Part shown: one piece after another, positions 45,288 to 55,644 of the stretch | Numbering within the stretch: position 1 is the stretch's first letter | Layout of the letters: the number at the start of each line of letters is the position of its first letter | Source: Betaproteobacteria bacterium | GTDB lineage: Bacteria > Pseudomonadota > Gammaproteobacteria > Burkholderiales > Rhodocyclaceae | Length of the DNA: 64,000 nt | Reading direction: 5' to 3' | Assembly: GCA_009782565.1 (NCBI GenBank) | Contig: WRIU01000003.1 | Coordinates: 62,001 to 126,000, forward strand | Notes under the pieces: generated by a model | What the model was told of the DNA's origin: nothing | Databases searched by the model: none | The model's input: only the letters and a program-made list of their open reading frames with translations | Program-made: the position numbers and the translations under genes

Positions 45288-45395
45288 CGCGGAACCCCAA
45301 TTTTTGTGGTTATGACAATTTCGCGGCGGCATTTTGCCGCAATACGCAAGTGTGCATTAAAAACTGCCCTGTGTGCACAGTAAAAATATCAAAAA

Positions 45396-46724
45396 TCATG
45401 ATTTATCAACATAAGGATTATGCGTAGTGCGGAATTGGATACGCAATGGCGTACCTTGTAACTTAAAGGTCTCCATGAACGCGCGTTCCAGGTAGCGCAC
45501 ATAAGTGTCCGGCACGCTTTCCAGCGAAGTTCCGTGAATCACGATGATCGGAGGGTTCATGCCGCCCTGGTGCGCGTAACGCAGTTTCGGGCGCACGGTT
45601 CCGGCGCGCGGCGGCGCTTGCCGAGCTAGGGCAGTTTGCAGGGCACGGGTGAGCCGGGGCGTGGAAAGTTTGGACATCGCCGCCCCGTAGGCGGCATTCA
45701 CCGATTTCAGGAGCGCACCTAGCCCATTGGCCTTGAGCGCGGAAATGAAGTGAAACCGCGCGAACGATAAAAAGCCAAGTTTGCGCGCCATGTCTTCCTT
45801 GAGGCGTTCGCGGCGGTAATTGTCGACTGCGTCCCACTTGTTGACGGCCACGACCAGCGCCCGCCCGGTTTCGAGCACGAACCCGGCAACGCGCGCGTCC
45901 TGATCCGAAATGTCCTGCGCGGCATCGAGCACGAGCACGGCGACATTAGCGCTTTCGATGGCTTGCAGGGTCTTGATGACGGAAAATTTTTCGACCGTCT
46001 CGAAAACCTTTCCCCGACGGCGCAGTCCGGCGGTGTCGATCAGCGTGTATTGGCGTCCGTCGCGCTCGAACGGAATCGCGATGGCGTCGCGGGTCGTACC
46101 GGGAGCATCGAAAGCAATCACCCGGTCTTCACCGAGCAAGGCATTGACCAAGGTCGATTTGCCGACGTTGGGACGCCCGACAATCGCCACCTTCGGGCCA
46201 CCCTCTTCGGTTTCTTCCTCTTCCTCGTCCTGATCGAAAGGCGCCAGCACGATGTCGATGAGTTGGCGCACGCCATCGCCATGCGCCGCCGAAACCGGCA
46301 GAGGTTCGCCCAGCCCCAAGGCGTGAAAATCGACGCCCGCCACCGTCCGATCCAGCCCTTCCGCCTTGTTGACGACAAGATGGACAGGACGGTTGGCACG
46401 ACGCAGGTAGCTGGCGATCTGTTCGTCGTGAGGCGTACACCCGGCACGGCCATCGACGAGGAAGAGCAGCGCGTCCGCCTCGGCGATGGCCTGTTCGGCC
46501 TGCCGCGCCATCTCGAACATGACGCCATCTTTCGCCACGGGATCGAACCCGGCGGTGTCTACGACCAGATAATCGCGCTCGCCCATCCGGCCGACGCCGT
46601 AGTGGCGGTCGCGCGTCAGGCCCGGCAGGTCGGCCACGAGGGCGTCGCGGCTGCGGGTCAGGCGATTGAACAGGGTCGATTTGCCGACATTGGGTCGGCC
46701 AACCAGCACGATGGTGGGTTTCAC
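45396..46724 (-). CDS. der: Ribosome-assembly GTPase Der (EngA)
   Basis: The 442-residue protein has two consecutive G domains, each with [24 protein letters not shown] (near residues 8 and 180), then DTAGF and DTAGL, and NKAE and NKWD motifs, followed by the KH-like C-terminal domain ([19 protein letters not shown]). It is needed for 50S subunit assembly. An acidic [10 protein letters not shown] linker joins the two G domains. Intact and standard. Confidence 0.98.
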   Translation of the reverse strand: MKPTIVLVGRPNVGKSTLFNRLTRSRDALVADLPGLTRDRHYGVGRMGERDYLVVDTAGFDPVAKDGVMFEMARQAEQAIAEADALLFLVDGRAGCTPHDEQIASYLRRANRPVHLVVNKAEGLDRTVAGVDFHALGLGEPLPVSAAHGDGVRQLIDIVLAPFDQDEEEEETEEGGPKVAIVGRPNVGKSTLVNALLGEDRVIAFDAPGTTRDAIAIPFERDGRQYTLIDTAGLRRRGKVFETVEKFSVIKTLQAIESANVAVLVLDAAQDISDQDARVAGFVLETGRALVVAVNKWDAVDNYRRERLKEDMARKLGFLSFARFHFISALKANGLGALLKSVNAAYGAAMSKLSTPRLTRALQTALARQAPPRAGTVRPKLRYAHQGGMNPPIIVIHGTSLESVPDTYVRYLERAFMETFKLQGTPLRIQFRTTHNPYVDKS

Positions 46725-46745
46725 AGGAGAGAGGTCAACACGTTT

Positions 46746-47873
46746 TTAGCGCCGCAGTTCATACGCTACGACATCCCCGCCAACCGACTGCACGACGAAC
46801 CCATTGCCCAAGGGTTGCGGGTCGGCAAGGATTGCGCTCCGGTCGGCGCGGGCGCGGGCGGCAAAAACGCCATCTTCGCGCATGAGCATATGCACATAGC
46901 CTTCGCCATCGCCAAGCACCACATAATCGCCGACGATCCGGGGGCGTGTCAGCCTGCGCCGGGGCATCGCGTCCTGCCGCCATACCGTAATGCCGCTATA
47001 AACATCGAGCGCCTGAACGGAATCGCGCTCGTCGACGAGTACCGCAAAACGGGTATCCCGATCCATGCCGACGTAGGACGAAAAATCACGCGTCCACAGG
47101 GTGTTGCCATTCGTAGCATCAAAACAGGCTGCCCGGCCCTGATAGGTCACGGCACAGACTTCGCTGCGGCCGATCACCGGGACACCGGCTACATCGGACA
47201 CCCGTTCGAGTTCGTTTGCGCCGCGCGGCCTGGATACGCTGAGTTCCCAAAGATTGCCGCCATGCTCCAGGCTCACTGCAACCAACTTACCGCCAGGAAA
47301 ACCAACGAGCGCGACCTGATTATCCACGATGAGCGCGCCGGTATGGCTTCGCAGAGCCAGCGGGGGCATATTGCGCTGGTAGAGCCAACGTTGCTGTCCA
47401 TTCTTGGCTTCAAGCCCAAGCAAGCGATGGTCGGAAGCCCGCAGCACCACGACTCCGCCGCCCACGGCAGGGGGAGCCAGGACTTCCACGCCAACATTTA
47501 CACGCCAGCGTTCACTACCGGTTTCGCTATCGAGGGCAATCACCTCACCCTTTTCACTGACCACCACGACCACGCTGCCGTCGCTGCCGACGCCAGCGGT
47601 AAGCCTGGACTTTGTATCGGTTGCCCATTTTTTCCTGCCACCGTCGATGCGGACGACCTCGCCCCTGTTTCCTGCGGCATAAACGCTTTCATCCACTACT
47701 GCGGGCTGAAATACGTAGTGTTTCGCACTACCGACCGAAACGCTCCAAAGTTCGCGCATTTCAGCGGACGGATTGAATTTGGTCAGTTCAGCCGGGCCGG
47801 GAGTGGAAGAACATCCGGACAACAACGCCAGGATGAGGGTCGGGAAAAAACCATGCAGCGGGATACGTCTCAT
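46746..47873 (-). CDS. bamB: Outer membrane assembly lipoprotein BamB
   Basis: The 375-residue lipoprotein (LLSGC, cleavage before Cys21) folds as a beta-propeller: repeated PQQ-like blades such as VVVVVSEKGEVIALDSETGSERW, VVVLRASDHRLLGLEAKNGQQRW and CFDATNGNTLWTRDF. It supports BamA in inserting outer-membrane proteins. It follows the YfgM-like gene by 3 nt and precedes der by 21 nt, as in many betaproteobacteria. Confidence 0.96.
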   Translation of the reverse strand: MRRIPLHGFFPTLILALLSGCSSTPGPAELTKFNPSAEMRELWSVSVGSAKHYVFQPAVVDESVYAAGNRGEVVRIDGGRKKWATDTKSRLTAGVGSDGSVVVVVSEKGEVIALDSETGSERWRVNVGVEVLAPPAVGGGVVVLRASDHRLLGLEAKNGQQRWLYQRNMPPLALRSHTGALIVDNQVALVGFPGGKLVAVSLEHGGNLWELSVSRPRGANELERVSDVAGVPVIGRSEVCAVTYQGRAACFDATNGNTLWTRDFSSYVGMDRDTRFAVLVDERDSVQALDVYSGITVWRQDAMPRRRLTRPRIVGDYVVLGDGEGYVHMLMREDGVFAARARADRSAILADPQPLGNGFVVQSVGGDVVAYELRR

Positions 47874-47876
47874 CGT

Positions 47877-48518
47877 TCAGCCTTCCAGCGATTCGAGTTT
47901 GATGCGGATCGCGTTACGCAGATTAGCGTCAATGACCGCATTGCCGGACGCCCCGGCAGCAGCCTTCCAGGCGGTACGCGCTTCGGCAACCTTGCCCTGT
48001 GAAGCAAACACGTCACCGCGTAAATCTTCAAAACGGGCGCGCAAGGAACCTTCCGGCACAGGCTGCAAGCGGGCAAGCGCCTCGTTGGCCTCCCCCTGTT
48101 GCAACAGCACTGCCGCCAGCCTCAGGCGTGCGAGGTCGCGCAGGACGGCATCCTTGCCTTTATCTGCCGCCCATTCGAGATGGGGGCGCGCGTTATCGAG
48201 GTCGTTTTTCTGAAATTGAATGCCCGCCGACAACAGCGCACCCAGTTGGGCCTGAACCGTACCGCCATGTTTACTGATCATCTCTCCAGCAATCTTGCGA
48301 ACCTGTACCGCGTCGTCGGCGACTGCGGCCTGTTGCAGATCGAAAAACAGCGCGCTCGCCTCGGTAGCGCCTGTGTTCCTGTACCAATTCCACCCCTGCC
48401 AACCGGCGAAACCAAGCACCAGCACCAGAAGTACCGTCACAATCATATTGCCGTACTGCGCCCACCACGCCTTGAGTTGGGCAATTTGTTCCTGTTCTTC
48501 GAGGTCATACACCGCCAT
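47877..48518 (-). CDS. YfgM-like periplasmic TPR protein
   Basis: The 213-residue protein has an N-terminal cytoplasmic stretch [24 protein letters not shown], a membrane helix ([19 protein letters not shown]) and a periplasmic tetratricopeptide region ([45 protein letters not shown]). YfgM (AncA) works with PpiD as a SecYEG-linked chaperone. Start overlaps the hisS end by 14 bp, so translation is coupled. The open frame extends further upstream inside hisS but only ATG 48518 gives the family start. Confidence 0.9.
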   Translation of the reverse strand: MAVYDLEEQEQIAQLKAWWAQYGNMIVTVLLVLVLGFAGWQGWNWYRNTGATEASALFFDLQQAAVADDAVQVRKIAGEMISKHGGTVQAQLGALLSAGIQFQKNDLDNARPHLEWAADKGKDAVLRDLARLRLAAVLLQQGEANEALARLQPVPEGSLRARFEDLRGDVFASQGKVAEARTAWKAAAGASGNAVIDANLRNAIRIKLESLEG

Positions 48519-49854
48519 TTTCAGCTCCTTGTCCGTTCCCTCCCTGGGGCTCGTCATCCTGTTGCGCTTCAATTCCGTAAATCGCCCCTGCAACCGCCTC
48601 CGGCAACGCCTGGAACGAAACCCGATGCTGCTCGCCACCGTCGCGTAACGGCTTGATCCCGATTTCGTCTGCGGCGACCTCATCCTCGCCAACGACCAGC
48701 GCCAGCAAAGCGCCGCTGGCATCGGCCTTTTTCATCTGAGATTTGAAACTTCCGCCGCCACAATGCAGCAGCACGTCGAACCCGACGTCACGCAAGGCTT
48801 CAGCCGCGCGGAAGGCTAAACGTTGCGCGCCCTCGCCCTGGTGCACCATGTAGGCATCTGGAATCGGCCGCTCAACCGCATATTCGGCCTCGCCGCTTTC
48901 CCGCCAGAGCGCGATCAGCCGTTCAAGCCCCATGGCAAAACCCGCCGCAGGCATCGGCTTACCGCCCAGTTGACCCACCAAAGCGTCGTAACGCCCTCCG
49001 GCGCATACCGTGCCTTGCGCGCCGAGTTGGTCGCTCACCCATTCAAACACGGTACGGTTGTAGTAATCGAGGCCGCGCACAAGACGATGGTTGATCCGGA
49101 AGGCAATCCCTGCGTCGGTCAACAAAGCTTGCACCGTCTCAAAATGCGCCCGCGATTCCTCGCCGAGATGATCAAACAGTTTCGGCGCAGCCTCAACGAT
49201 TTCCTGCATGGCCGGATTCTTGGTGTCGAGAATACGCAGCGGATTGGAATGCAGGCGGCGCTGGGCATCTTCGTCCAGTTTGTCCCGCCTCGATTCAAGA
49301 TAAGCGATGAGCGCCGTGCGGTGATCGGCGCGTTCCTCCACTGAGCCCAGTGAATTGAGTTCGAGGCTGAGATCGGTGAGACCGAGTTGCCCCCACAGGC
49401 GGGCGCACATGATGATGAGTTCGGCGTCGATGTCCGGCCCGGCAAAACCGAGCGCCTCTACGCCGATCTGGTGAAACTGCCGGTAACGCCCTTTCTGTGG
49501 GCGCTCGTGGCGAAACATCGGCCCCTGATAGTAAAGGCGCTGCGGCCCACCGGAAGCCACGAGGCTGTGCTGAATCGCCGCGCGTACGCAACCTGCCGTC
49601 CCTTCCGGGCGCAGGGCCAGCCTTTCGCCGTTCAACGCATCCTCAAATGCGTACATTTCTTTTTCGACGATGTCGGTCACTTCGCCAATCGCGCGGTGAA
49701 AAAGCGCCTCCGGCTCCACGATGGGCATACGGATCGGGCGATAGCCATAGCCCTTGAGCCAATCACGGACGATGTCTTCGAAGTTCTCCCAGATTTCGGC
49801 TTCGTCGGGAAGAATATCGCTCATACCGCGCACGGCCTGTAAGGTTTGAATCAT
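48505..49854 (-). CDS. hisS: Histidyl-tRNA synthetase
   Basis: The 449-residue class II enzyme has motif 1 ([22 protein letters not shown]), motif 2 ([12 protein letters not shown] and [23 protein letters not shown]), the histidine-specific loop [16 protein letters not shown], and [15 protein letters not shown]. The C-terminal anticodon domain is present. Its tail ([17 protein letters not shown]) is longer than usual and runs into the start of the next gene. It stands between ispG and the YfgM gene. Confidence 0.98.
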   Translation of the reverse strand: MIQTLQAVRGMSDILPDEAEIWENFEDIVRDWLKGYGYRPIRMPIVEPEALFHRAIGEVTDIVEKEMYAFEDALNGERLALRPEGTAGCVRAAIQHSLVASGGPQRLYYQGPMFRHERPQKGRYRQFHQIGVEALGFAGPDIDAELIIMCARLWGQLGLTDLSLELNSLGSVEERADHRTALIAYLESRRDKLDEDAQRRLHSNPLRILDTKNPAMQEIVEAAPKLFDHLGEESRAHFETVQALLTDAGIAFRINHRLVRGLDYYNRTVFEWVSDQLGAQGTVCAGGRYDALVGQLGGKPMPAAGFAMGLERLIALWRESGEAEYAVERPIPDAYMVHQGEGAQRLAFRAAEALRDVGFDVLLHCGGGSFKSQMKKADASGALLALVVGEDEVAADEIGIKPLRDGGEQHRVSFQALPEAVAGAIYGIEAQQDDEPQGGNGQGAENGGV

Positions 49855-49878
49855 TTGCCTATTCTGTTGATGTTGGGT

Positions 49879-51123
49879 TCAGACGGATTTACGGACGTAA
49901 TGACTAGACACGTAATCGTCAATAAGGGTTATGAACTCAGCAGCGATATTACCACCGCGCAGAGTAATCATTTTTTGTCCATCTACAAACACCGGCGCTG
50001 CGGGCGCTTCGCCCGAACCGGGTAATGATATACCGACATTGGCGTGGCGGCTCTCTCCAGGGCCGTTGACCACACAACCCATCACCGCCAGGGTCATATT
50101 CTCCACACCGTCATACTGGGCATGCCAATGCGGCATTTTATCGCGCACATGGCGCTGGACGCGGGCCGCCAATTCCTGGAAAAAAGTGCTGGCGGTACGC
50201 CCGCAACCGGGGCAAGCCGTCACCATCGGCACGAAGGCGCGCAAACCCATCGTCTGCAAAATTTCCTGCGCCACCACGACTTCCTGCGCGCGGCTGCCGC
50301 CCGGTTCAGGGGTCAGGGAAACACGGATGGTATCGCCAATGCCTTCCTGAAGCAGCACCGCCAGCGCCGCAGTCGAAGCGACAATGCCCTTGCTGCCCAT
50401 GCCGGCCTCGGTCAGCCCCAGGTGCAACGGATATTCGCAACGCCGGGCAAGCTCGCGGTAGGCCGCGATCAAATCCTGCACGTTCGATACCTTGGCAGAA
50501 AGAATGATGCGATCCCCGGCAAGCCCCAGGCTCTCGGCCTGAGCCGCCGATTCCAGCGCCGAGGCCACCAGCGCCTCGCGCATCACCGCCCCGGCGGGCA
50601 ACGACGTAGCGCAAGCAGCATTTTCATCCATGACCCTGGCCAATACCGCCTGGTCGAGACTGCCCCAATTCACCCCGATACGCACCGGTTTGTTGTGCTT
50701 ACAGGCTAATTCGATGAGTTCGGCAAACTGGCTGTCGCGCCGCGCCCCTGCACCGACATTACCCGGATTGATACGAAATTTATCCAGCGCCTCCGCGCAT
50801 TCCGGAACCTTGGCAAGCAGGGCATGCCCGTTGTAATGGAAATCTCCCACCAGCGGCACATCGATGCCCTGCGCGGCGAGGCGTTCCCGGATACGCGGCA
50901 CGGCTCTGGCCGAGGCTTCATTGTTGACCGTGACCCGAACCAGTTCGGAACCCGCATGCGCCAGTTCCGCGACCTGCGCGACGGTCGCGTCGAGGTCGGC
51001 GGTGTCGGTATTGGTCATCGACTGCACCACGATGGGCGCACTTGAACCTATCGCCACGCGACCGACACGCACAAGGCGGGTACGGCGGCGCGCCGCCGTG
51101 CGGACAGAAGGGCAAATCGTCAT
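49879..51123 (-). CDS. ispG: IspG, HMBPP synthase (4Fe-4S)
   Basis: The 414-residue enzyme, also called GcpE, makes HMBPP in the isoprenoid MEP pathway. Seen: [52 protein letters not shown], and the cluster cysteines in [10 protein letters not shown] and [10 protein letters not shown]. It overlaps the rodZ stop by 4 bp. Length (414) fits the bacterial form with a middle insertion. The rodZ-ispG coupling is common in proteobacteria. Confidence 0.98.
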   Translation of the reverse strand: MTICPSVRTAARRRTRLVRVGRVAIGSSAPIVVQSMTNTDTADLDATVAQVAELAHAGSELVRVTVNNEASARAVPRIRERLAAQGIDVPLVGDFHYNGHALLAKVPECAEALDKFRINPGNVGAGARRDSQFAELIELACKHNKPVRIGVNWGSLDQAVLARVMDENAACATSLPAGAVMREALVASALESAAQAESLGLAGDRIILSAKVSNVQDLIAAYRELARRCEYPLHLGLTEAGMGSKGIVASTAALAVLLQEGIGDTIRVSLTPEPGGSRAQEVVVAQEILQTMGLRAFVPMVTACPGCGRTASTFFQELAARVQRHVRDKMPHWHAQYDGVENMTLAVMGCVVNGPGESRHANVGISLPGSGEAPAAPVFVDGQKMITLRGGNIAAEFITLIDDYVSSHYVRKSV

Positions 51124-52262
51124 TGCAGGGTCAGGCGGGCGATCCCTTCCCTGTTGATATGCCCCTTCAGATCGACCGCCTGGCCATTGAACTCCAGTTT
51201 CACATTGCCCGGATGTTTGACCATGACCTTGAAAGGCGGTTTGCCGATGACTTTGTTGGAGCCGCCCTTGGTGCCGATGCGGGTGAAAATGAGTTTTCCG
51301 CTACCGTCACGCACCTCAGCCAAAGTGCTGGCGCTGAACGACAACCGCAATGTCACCTCGTGGGGCACGGCAGGCGCAGGTGGGCCTGCCGCCTCGTCCG
51401 CCTCACCGCCTATCAGGGGAGGAGGTCTTGACGACTCTGGCGCAATGTTGACGGGGACAGGCGAGGCGAGCTTGATGACCACAGGCTCAAACCGGACTTT
51501 CGTTTCAGGCGCCGGAGGCGTTTCAGGCACCGGAGATATTTCAGGTGCCGGAGGCGTTTCAGATACCGGGGGCGTTTCAGAAACCAGCGCCGTTTCAGAC
51601 ACCGGAACCATTTCAGATACCGAAGCCGTTCTACTCATCAAAGCCGTTTCATGTGCCGGAGCCGCTGCGGGCGCTTCGAGCCGACTGAACCGAATCCGAA
51701 CCCGGTCGAACCAGTGAAAGTGAATCCCGGCCGCAACCAGTCCCGCCAATATCAGCCCCACCAGTACGATCAGCGCCACCGGAAGCAGGCTGCCGCGAGG
51801 GCGCGGGCTGGCTGCGGGCTGTACGTTGCCATCGAGCTTGAGCATCGAAGCCAGATCGGCGGCAGTGGGAGTCCGGGCACTGATCCCCTCAAGCAACGGC
51901 TCTGGATCAATGTCCAGATACCGTGCGTAATTTCGCAGAAACCCCCGCACGAAAGTCGGCCCCGGCAAAACATCGTATCTCCCGTTTTCAAGGGCTTCGA
52001 GTTGATGCGCCGATATTTTGAGAGTATGGGCAACATCGTTCAGGGACTCTCCCCGCGCCTCGCGCGAATTCCTGAGAATTTCTCCGGGCGACGGAGCAAA
52101 CGACACGGGCTGCATCGGTTCAAACTCAAGCCCAAGATCAAGTTCAGACGCGAACTCAGCCGCGGACGGCGTCAGTTCGGGCACGGGATCAGGCGCGGCC
52201 TCAAGGCCGGAGCTATTTTCCACGACAGGATCAGAATCAGATTGAGATTGCATGGTATTCAC
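51120..52262 (-). CDS. rodZ: Cytoskeletal adaptor RodZ
   Basis: The 380-residue protein has an N-terminal helix-turn-helix ([25 protein letters not shown]...), a single membrane helix ([22 protein letters not shown]), then a long Pro/Glu-rich spacer, and the C-terminal DUF4115 domain ([22 protein letters not shown]...). RodZ links MreB to the membrane in rod shape; mreB lies 8 kb away. The spacer is a tandem hexapeptide array (see 51505-51640). GTG 52262 overlaps the pilW stop (GTGA) and has a good AGGAAGG site; ATG 52253 is the alternative. Confidence 0.95.
   Translation of the reverse strand: MNTMQSQSDSDPVVENSSGLEAAPDPVPELTPSAAEFASELDLGLEFEPMQPVSFAPSPGEILRNSREARGESLNDVAHTLKISAHQLEALENGRYDVLPGPTFVRGFLRNYARYLDIDPEPLLEGISARTPTAADLASMLKLDGNVQPAASPRPRGSLLPVALIVLVGLILAGLVAAGIHFHWFDRVRIRFSRLEAPAAAPAHETALMSRTASVSEMVPVSETALVSETPPVSETPPAPEISPVPETPPAPETKVRFEPVVIKLASPVPVNIAPESSRPPPLIGGEADEAAGPPAPAVPHEVTLRLSFSASTLAEVRDGSGKLIFTRIGTKGGSNKVIGKPPFKVMVKHPGNVKLEFNGQAVDLKGHINREGIARLTLQ
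51505..51640 (-). repeat. 18-bp tandem repeats in rodZ (hexapeptide spacer)
   Basis: Seven to eight consecutive 18-bp units of the form gTTTCAgayaCCGgaggC (plus strand) encode hexapeptides such as [18 protein letters not shown] and VSEMVP. They link the membrane helix to the periplasmic domain. Imperfect conservation indicates old repeats; length may vary between strains. Confidence 0.8.
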
Positions 52263-53089
52263 TCGTACCTTCCTTGCGTCATCAATGCGTTTTCACCGGA
52301 ACCGGCAAAACGGCTACGCAACTGCTCCGCATAACTCGCTTCTGCATGGCGTTCGCCAAGCCGCCGCGCCGCGCGCAAACCAAGCCACACCGAGCGCGCG
52401 CTCGGATCGAAACGCCGATGGTACTGGATGAGAAGATCGTAGGCGCCTCGATAATTACCACGACGATAACCGACTTCTGCCAACCGGTACAGTGCCTCGC
52501 TATTTGAAGGGTCGGCCTCCAGTGCCTTGGAAAACTGAACCCCGGCTCGCTCAAGCTCGTTATTTTCCAGCAAACACAAGCCGGCGTTGGTATGAGGCTG
52601 GGTTTTGTAGAGGTAATACGGATTGGCCGCCGATGTTGCAAACCGGGACATCGCTTCGGAAACGCGCTTCTGGGTACACAGGAACCAACCATAGCTGTTG
52701 TTGAAATCCGGGTCTCCGGGCGCGGCACTGAGCGCCCGACGGAAAGCATCGTCAGCCTGGGCGTTTTGCTTGAGTTCCATGTAGACCCAACCCATCAGAT
52801 GATAGGCCGGAGGATAGCCCGGCTTTACTTCCAGGGCAGTCCTGGCCGCATCCAGGGCAAGGTCCGGCCGCCTCAAACCGAAAAAGTACTCCTTCCCGCG
52901 TTCGATATGGATACGCGCCCTTTCTTCTTCCTTGCTCGCGGGCTGCACATCGGACAGGGGGCGGGGGTAAGTTCCGCTGTAGCTGGGCGCAGCATCGAAC
53001 GAAGAATCGGCATGATCTGCCGGCGTCGCGCAAGCGCCTAAGAAAAGAACAGGAACAATCCAGTACAGGAATAACGTTTTACGTGTCAT
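52259..53089 (-). CDS. pilW: Type IV pilus biogenesis lipoprotein PilW/PilF
   Basis: The 276-residue lipoprotein (LFLGAC) has tandem tetratricopeptide repeats: [95 protein letters not shown]. In Pseudomonas PilF and Neisseria PilW help the PilQ secretin assemble. The place between rlmN and rodZ is conserved. ATG 53089 overlaps the rlmN stop (ATGA). Confidence 0.94.
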   Translation of the reverse strand: MTRKTLFLYWIVPVLFLGACATPADHADSSFDAAPSYSGTYPRPLSDVQPASKEEERARIHIERGKEYFFGLRRPDLALDAARTALEVKPGYPPAYHLMGWVYMELKQNAQADDAFRRALSAAPGDPDFNNSYGWFLCTQKRVSEAMSRFATSAANPYYLYKTQPHTNAGLCLLENNELERAGVQFSKALEADPSNSEALYRLAEVGYRRGNYRGAYDLLIQYHRRFDPSARSVWLGLRAARRLGERHAEASYAEQLRSRFAGSGENALMTQGRYE

Positions 53090-54228
53090 GAAAAGACCTC
53101 CTCCACTGTCTGTAGCGAACATGCGCTGGCACGCCGGGCCTTGTCCCGCACCCGCCCGGCAAGCTGCCCGCAGGCTGCGGCCACGTCGTCGCCTCGTGTT
53201 TTACGTGTTGTGACAATGATACCGGCTTCGAGCAGAAGCCCCGCAAAATGCCGGACACGTCCGGCAGGCGAACGAGCAAACCCGGAACGCGGGAAAGGAT
53301 TGAATGGGATCAGGTTGAATTTGCACGGTACATCGCGTGACAACGCAATCAGCGCGCGCGCGTGGGCATCGCTGTCGTTGACGCCGTCGAGCATCACATA
53401 TTCAAACGTCACGAAATCGCGCGGCGCGCGTTCGAGATACCGCCGACAAGCCGCCATCAAATCGCGCAATGGATACTTGCGGTTGATCGGCATCAAGCGG
53501 TCACGCAACGCATCGTCCGGCGCGTGCAGCGACACCGCCAGCGCCACCGGGCATTCTTCGCGCAAGCGGTCGATCGCGGGCACGATGCCCGACGTCGACA
53601 CGGTCACCCGCCGCCTCGACAACCCATAAGCGTGGTCGTCGAGCATCACCCGCAAGGCGGCAACGACATTGTCGAAATTGGCCAGCGGCTCGCCCATGCC
53701 CATCAGCACAACGTTGCTGATGACGCGCCCATTGTCCCGGTCTTCCCTGTCGCCGCCGACCTTGGCCGCGCCAAGCAAGCTGTTCGCCAACCAAAGCTGG
53801 CCGACGATCTCGCCCGTACTCAGGTTCCGGTTGAACCCCTCTTTGCCGGTCGCGCAGAAAGCGCAATCGAGCGCGCAGCCCGCCTGCGACGACACACACA
53901 GCGTCCCGCGCCCTGCTTCGGGGATGAAAACCGTTTCCACGGCATTGCCATCCCCGACATCGAACAGCCATTTGCGCGTACCGTCGCCGGACAGGGAGTC
54001 CCGCAACAACATGGGCGCACGAATTTCCGCCTGTTCCTTTAGCTTTGCCCGCAACGCCTTGGCGACATCGGTCATCGCGTCGAAATCATCGCAGCCCTCG
54101 CGGTGTATCCAGCGCATCACCTGACGGGCGCGAAAAGGTTTCTCTCCCTGCTCAGAAAACCAGGCAAGAAGCGCGGCAAGGTCGTAATCGAGCAGGTTGA
54201 GCACGGCGGGCAACGGAAGCGAGTTCAT
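53086..54228 (-). CDS. rlmN: 23S rRNA/tRNA adenine-C2 methyltransferase RlmN
   Basis: The 380-residue radical-SAM enzyme has the cluster motif [15 protein letters not shown] (CxxxCxxC) near residue 117, [41 protein letters not shown] and [11 protein letters not shown]. It methylates A2503 of 23S rRNA and A37 of some tRNAs. The catalytic cysteine is in the C-terminal region AAACGQL. It follows ndk by 14 nt. Confidence 0.98.
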   Translation of the reverse strand: MNSLPLPAVLNLLDYDLAALLAWFSEQGEKPFRARQVMRWIHREGCDDFDAMTDVAKALRAKLKEQAEIRAPMLLRDSLSGDGTRKWLFDVGDGNAVETVFIPEAGRGTLCVSSQAGCALDCAFCATGKEGFNRNLSTGEIVGQLWLANSLLGAAKVGGDREDRDNGRVISNVVLMGMGEPLANFDNVVAALRVMLDDHAYGLSRRRVTVSTSGIVPAIDRLREECPVALAVSLHAPDDALRDRLMPINRKYPLRDLMAACRRYLERAPRDFVTFEYVMLDGVNDSDAHARALIALSRDVPCKFNLIPFNPFPRSGFARSPAGRVRHFAGLLLEAGIIVTTRKTRGDDVAAACGQLAGRVRDKARRASACSLQTVEEVFS

Positions 54229-54242
54229 CCCGAACGGATACG

Positions 54243-54668
54243 TCAGCGGGTATGAATATTGATACCTGGGAAAAAGAACGCCACTTCCACCGCCGCCGTT
54301 TCCGGGGCATCGGAACCGTGCACGGCGTTAGCGTCGATAGACTCGGCAAAATCGGCGCGGATGGTTCCGGGCGCGGCTTTCTTCGGGTCGGTCGCGCCCA
54401 TCAGTTCACGGTTTTTGGCAATCGCGTTCTCGCCTTCGAGGGCCTGCACCATGACCGGGCCGGAAGTCATGAACTTGACCAAATCCTTGAAAAACGGGCG
54501 CTCGCGGTGCACGGCGTAAAACTCGCCCGCTTCCCGCTCGGACAAATGCGCCATACGGGCGGCGATCACCTTGAGCCCGGCATCCTCGAAGCGTTGGTAG
54601 ATTTTACCGATGACGTTCTTTGCGACGGCATCGGGCTTGATGATGGAAAGGGTACGTTCAATAGCCAT
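54243..54668 (-). CDS. ndk: Nucleoside diphosphate kinase
   Basis: The 141-residue enzyme has [15 protein letters not shown] at its start, [41 protein letters not shown] and the active histidine in [12 protein letters not shown]. It balances nucleoside triphosphates. ATG 54668 is the family start. First gene of the long minus-strand series down to purA; the region 54669-54760 should contain its promoter. Confidence 0.98.
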   Translation of the reverse strand: MAIERTLSIIKPDAVAKNVIGKIYQRFEDAGLKVIAARMAHLSEREAGEFYAVHRERPFFKDLVKFMTSGPVMVQALEGENAIAKNRELMGATDPKKAAPGTIRADFAESIDANAVHGSDAPETAAVEVAFFFPGINIHTR

Positions 54669-54878
54669 GAAATCTCTCCTGTGTTTTGCTTGAAACTGAA
54701 GCACTGAAAGCGAAAGGGGACGAATTCTAGCAGGTTACCCGGAACCGGAACCGGAACAGAGCCACGCAATTCAGAACGAAACAAAAGCAATGCAAAAGCA
54801 ATCACGGATTTTCCGTGCTGGAACGCGGGCACGAACGGGCTTCGATTTAGAGCGTTTTCTATCAAGTGTGTACAAAAA

Positions 54879-55011
54879 CCCCCTCTCCCCTCGTGGGAGA
54901 GGGGTTGGGGGAGAGGGGGGAGGACGTTTTTGGCAGGTCGAGACTTGCCCTCTCCCTGGCATCCCCCTCTCCCGCCCCTTCGGGGCACCCTCTCCCACAA
55001 GGGGAGAGGGA
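54879..55011. repeat. MITE-like palindromic element with CCCTCTCCC arms
   Basis: The left part (54879-54926) and right part (54963-55011) are approximate inverted repeats built from CCCTCTCC/GGAGAGGG units; each side folds into its own hairpin (CCCTCTCCCCTCGTGGGAGA on the left, CCCTCTCCCACAAGGGGAGA on the right). About 36 bp of unrelated sequence lies between. No coding. The whole intergenic region 54669-55068 has no gene that I can see. Confidence 0.7.
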
Positions 55012-55068
55012 AAATCAGCGTCTCCTTAGCCGCGCCGGACAATGAAAGGCTGAATACCCATCCGCTCT

Positions 55069-55638
55069 TCAATCCGTCCCGCCGCCGGGCAGTATCTGTT
55101 CGATTTCGACCTTCGCGCTGCCCTTTTTGAGGTAGCCGAGCTTCCCGGCCGCAGCGTAGGAAAGGTCAATAACCCGTCCGTGCAGGAAGGGGCCACGGTC
55201 ATTGATCCGCACCACGACTGAACGGCCGTTTTCAAGCGAAGTCACCCGTGCGTAGCTTGGAATCGGCAACGTGGGATGCGCGGCGGTCATCGCATACATG
55301 TTGTATTTTTCGCCGCTGGCTGTGGGGCGTCCGTGAAAACGGCGGCCATACCAGCTTGCCACGCCACGCTGACGAAAAGGTTCTACGCGGGTTTGGGGAG
55401 TGTATGTCTTGCCAAGCGCGCGATAGGGCTGGTTGTTACGGGGGCGAACAGGTTCCACACGCGGCGTGGCGTCAGGAATTTTCGATAAATCCTTGGATGA
55501 AACGCTGCCGGGACCATCGTCCTTGTAATAGCCTCCGCTACCCTTTTTCCCCGCCGTGCCGCAAGCCGCCGCCAGTACCGAAACCGCGACGATCACCCCA
55601 ATAGCGCAAAGCACCCGGCTCCCGGCACGCATCGCCAT
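55069..55638 (-). CDS. rlpA: RlpA-family septal ring lytic transglycosylase-like lipoprotein
   Basis: The 189-residue lipoprotein (VLAAAC) has a disordered, charged N-terminal half (VSSKDLSKIPDATPRVEPVRPRN) and a double-psi beta-barrel: RGVASWYGRRFHGRPTASGEKYNMYAMTAAHPTLPI, SYARVTSLENGRSVVVRINDRGPFLHGRVIDLSYAAAGKLG. RlpA cuts stem-peptide-free glycan at the septum in Pseudomonas. It has no C-terminal SPOR domain, so septal targeting by SPOR is absent. It lies 6 nt after rodA. Confidence 0.93.
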   Translation of the reverse strand: MAMRAGSRVLCAIGVIVAVSVLAAACGTAGKKGSGGYYKDDGPGSVSSKDLSKIPDATPRVEPVRPRNNQPYRALGKTYTPQTRVEPFRQRGVASWYGRRFHGRPTASGEKYNMYAMTAAHPTLPIPSYARVTSLENGRSVVVRINDRGPFLHGRVIDLSYAAAGKLGYLKKGSAKVEIEQILPGGGTD

Positions 55639-55644
55639 GCCTCC

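Noticed and set aside
45963-48002. 679-codon plus-strand frame opposite der and bamB
   Set aside because: Spans two well-supported genes on the other strand and shows no recognisable domain.
51500-51660. CRISPR-like array in the repeats of rodZ
   Set aside because: The 18-bp units are contiguous without spacers and stay in the rodZ frame as hexapeptides.
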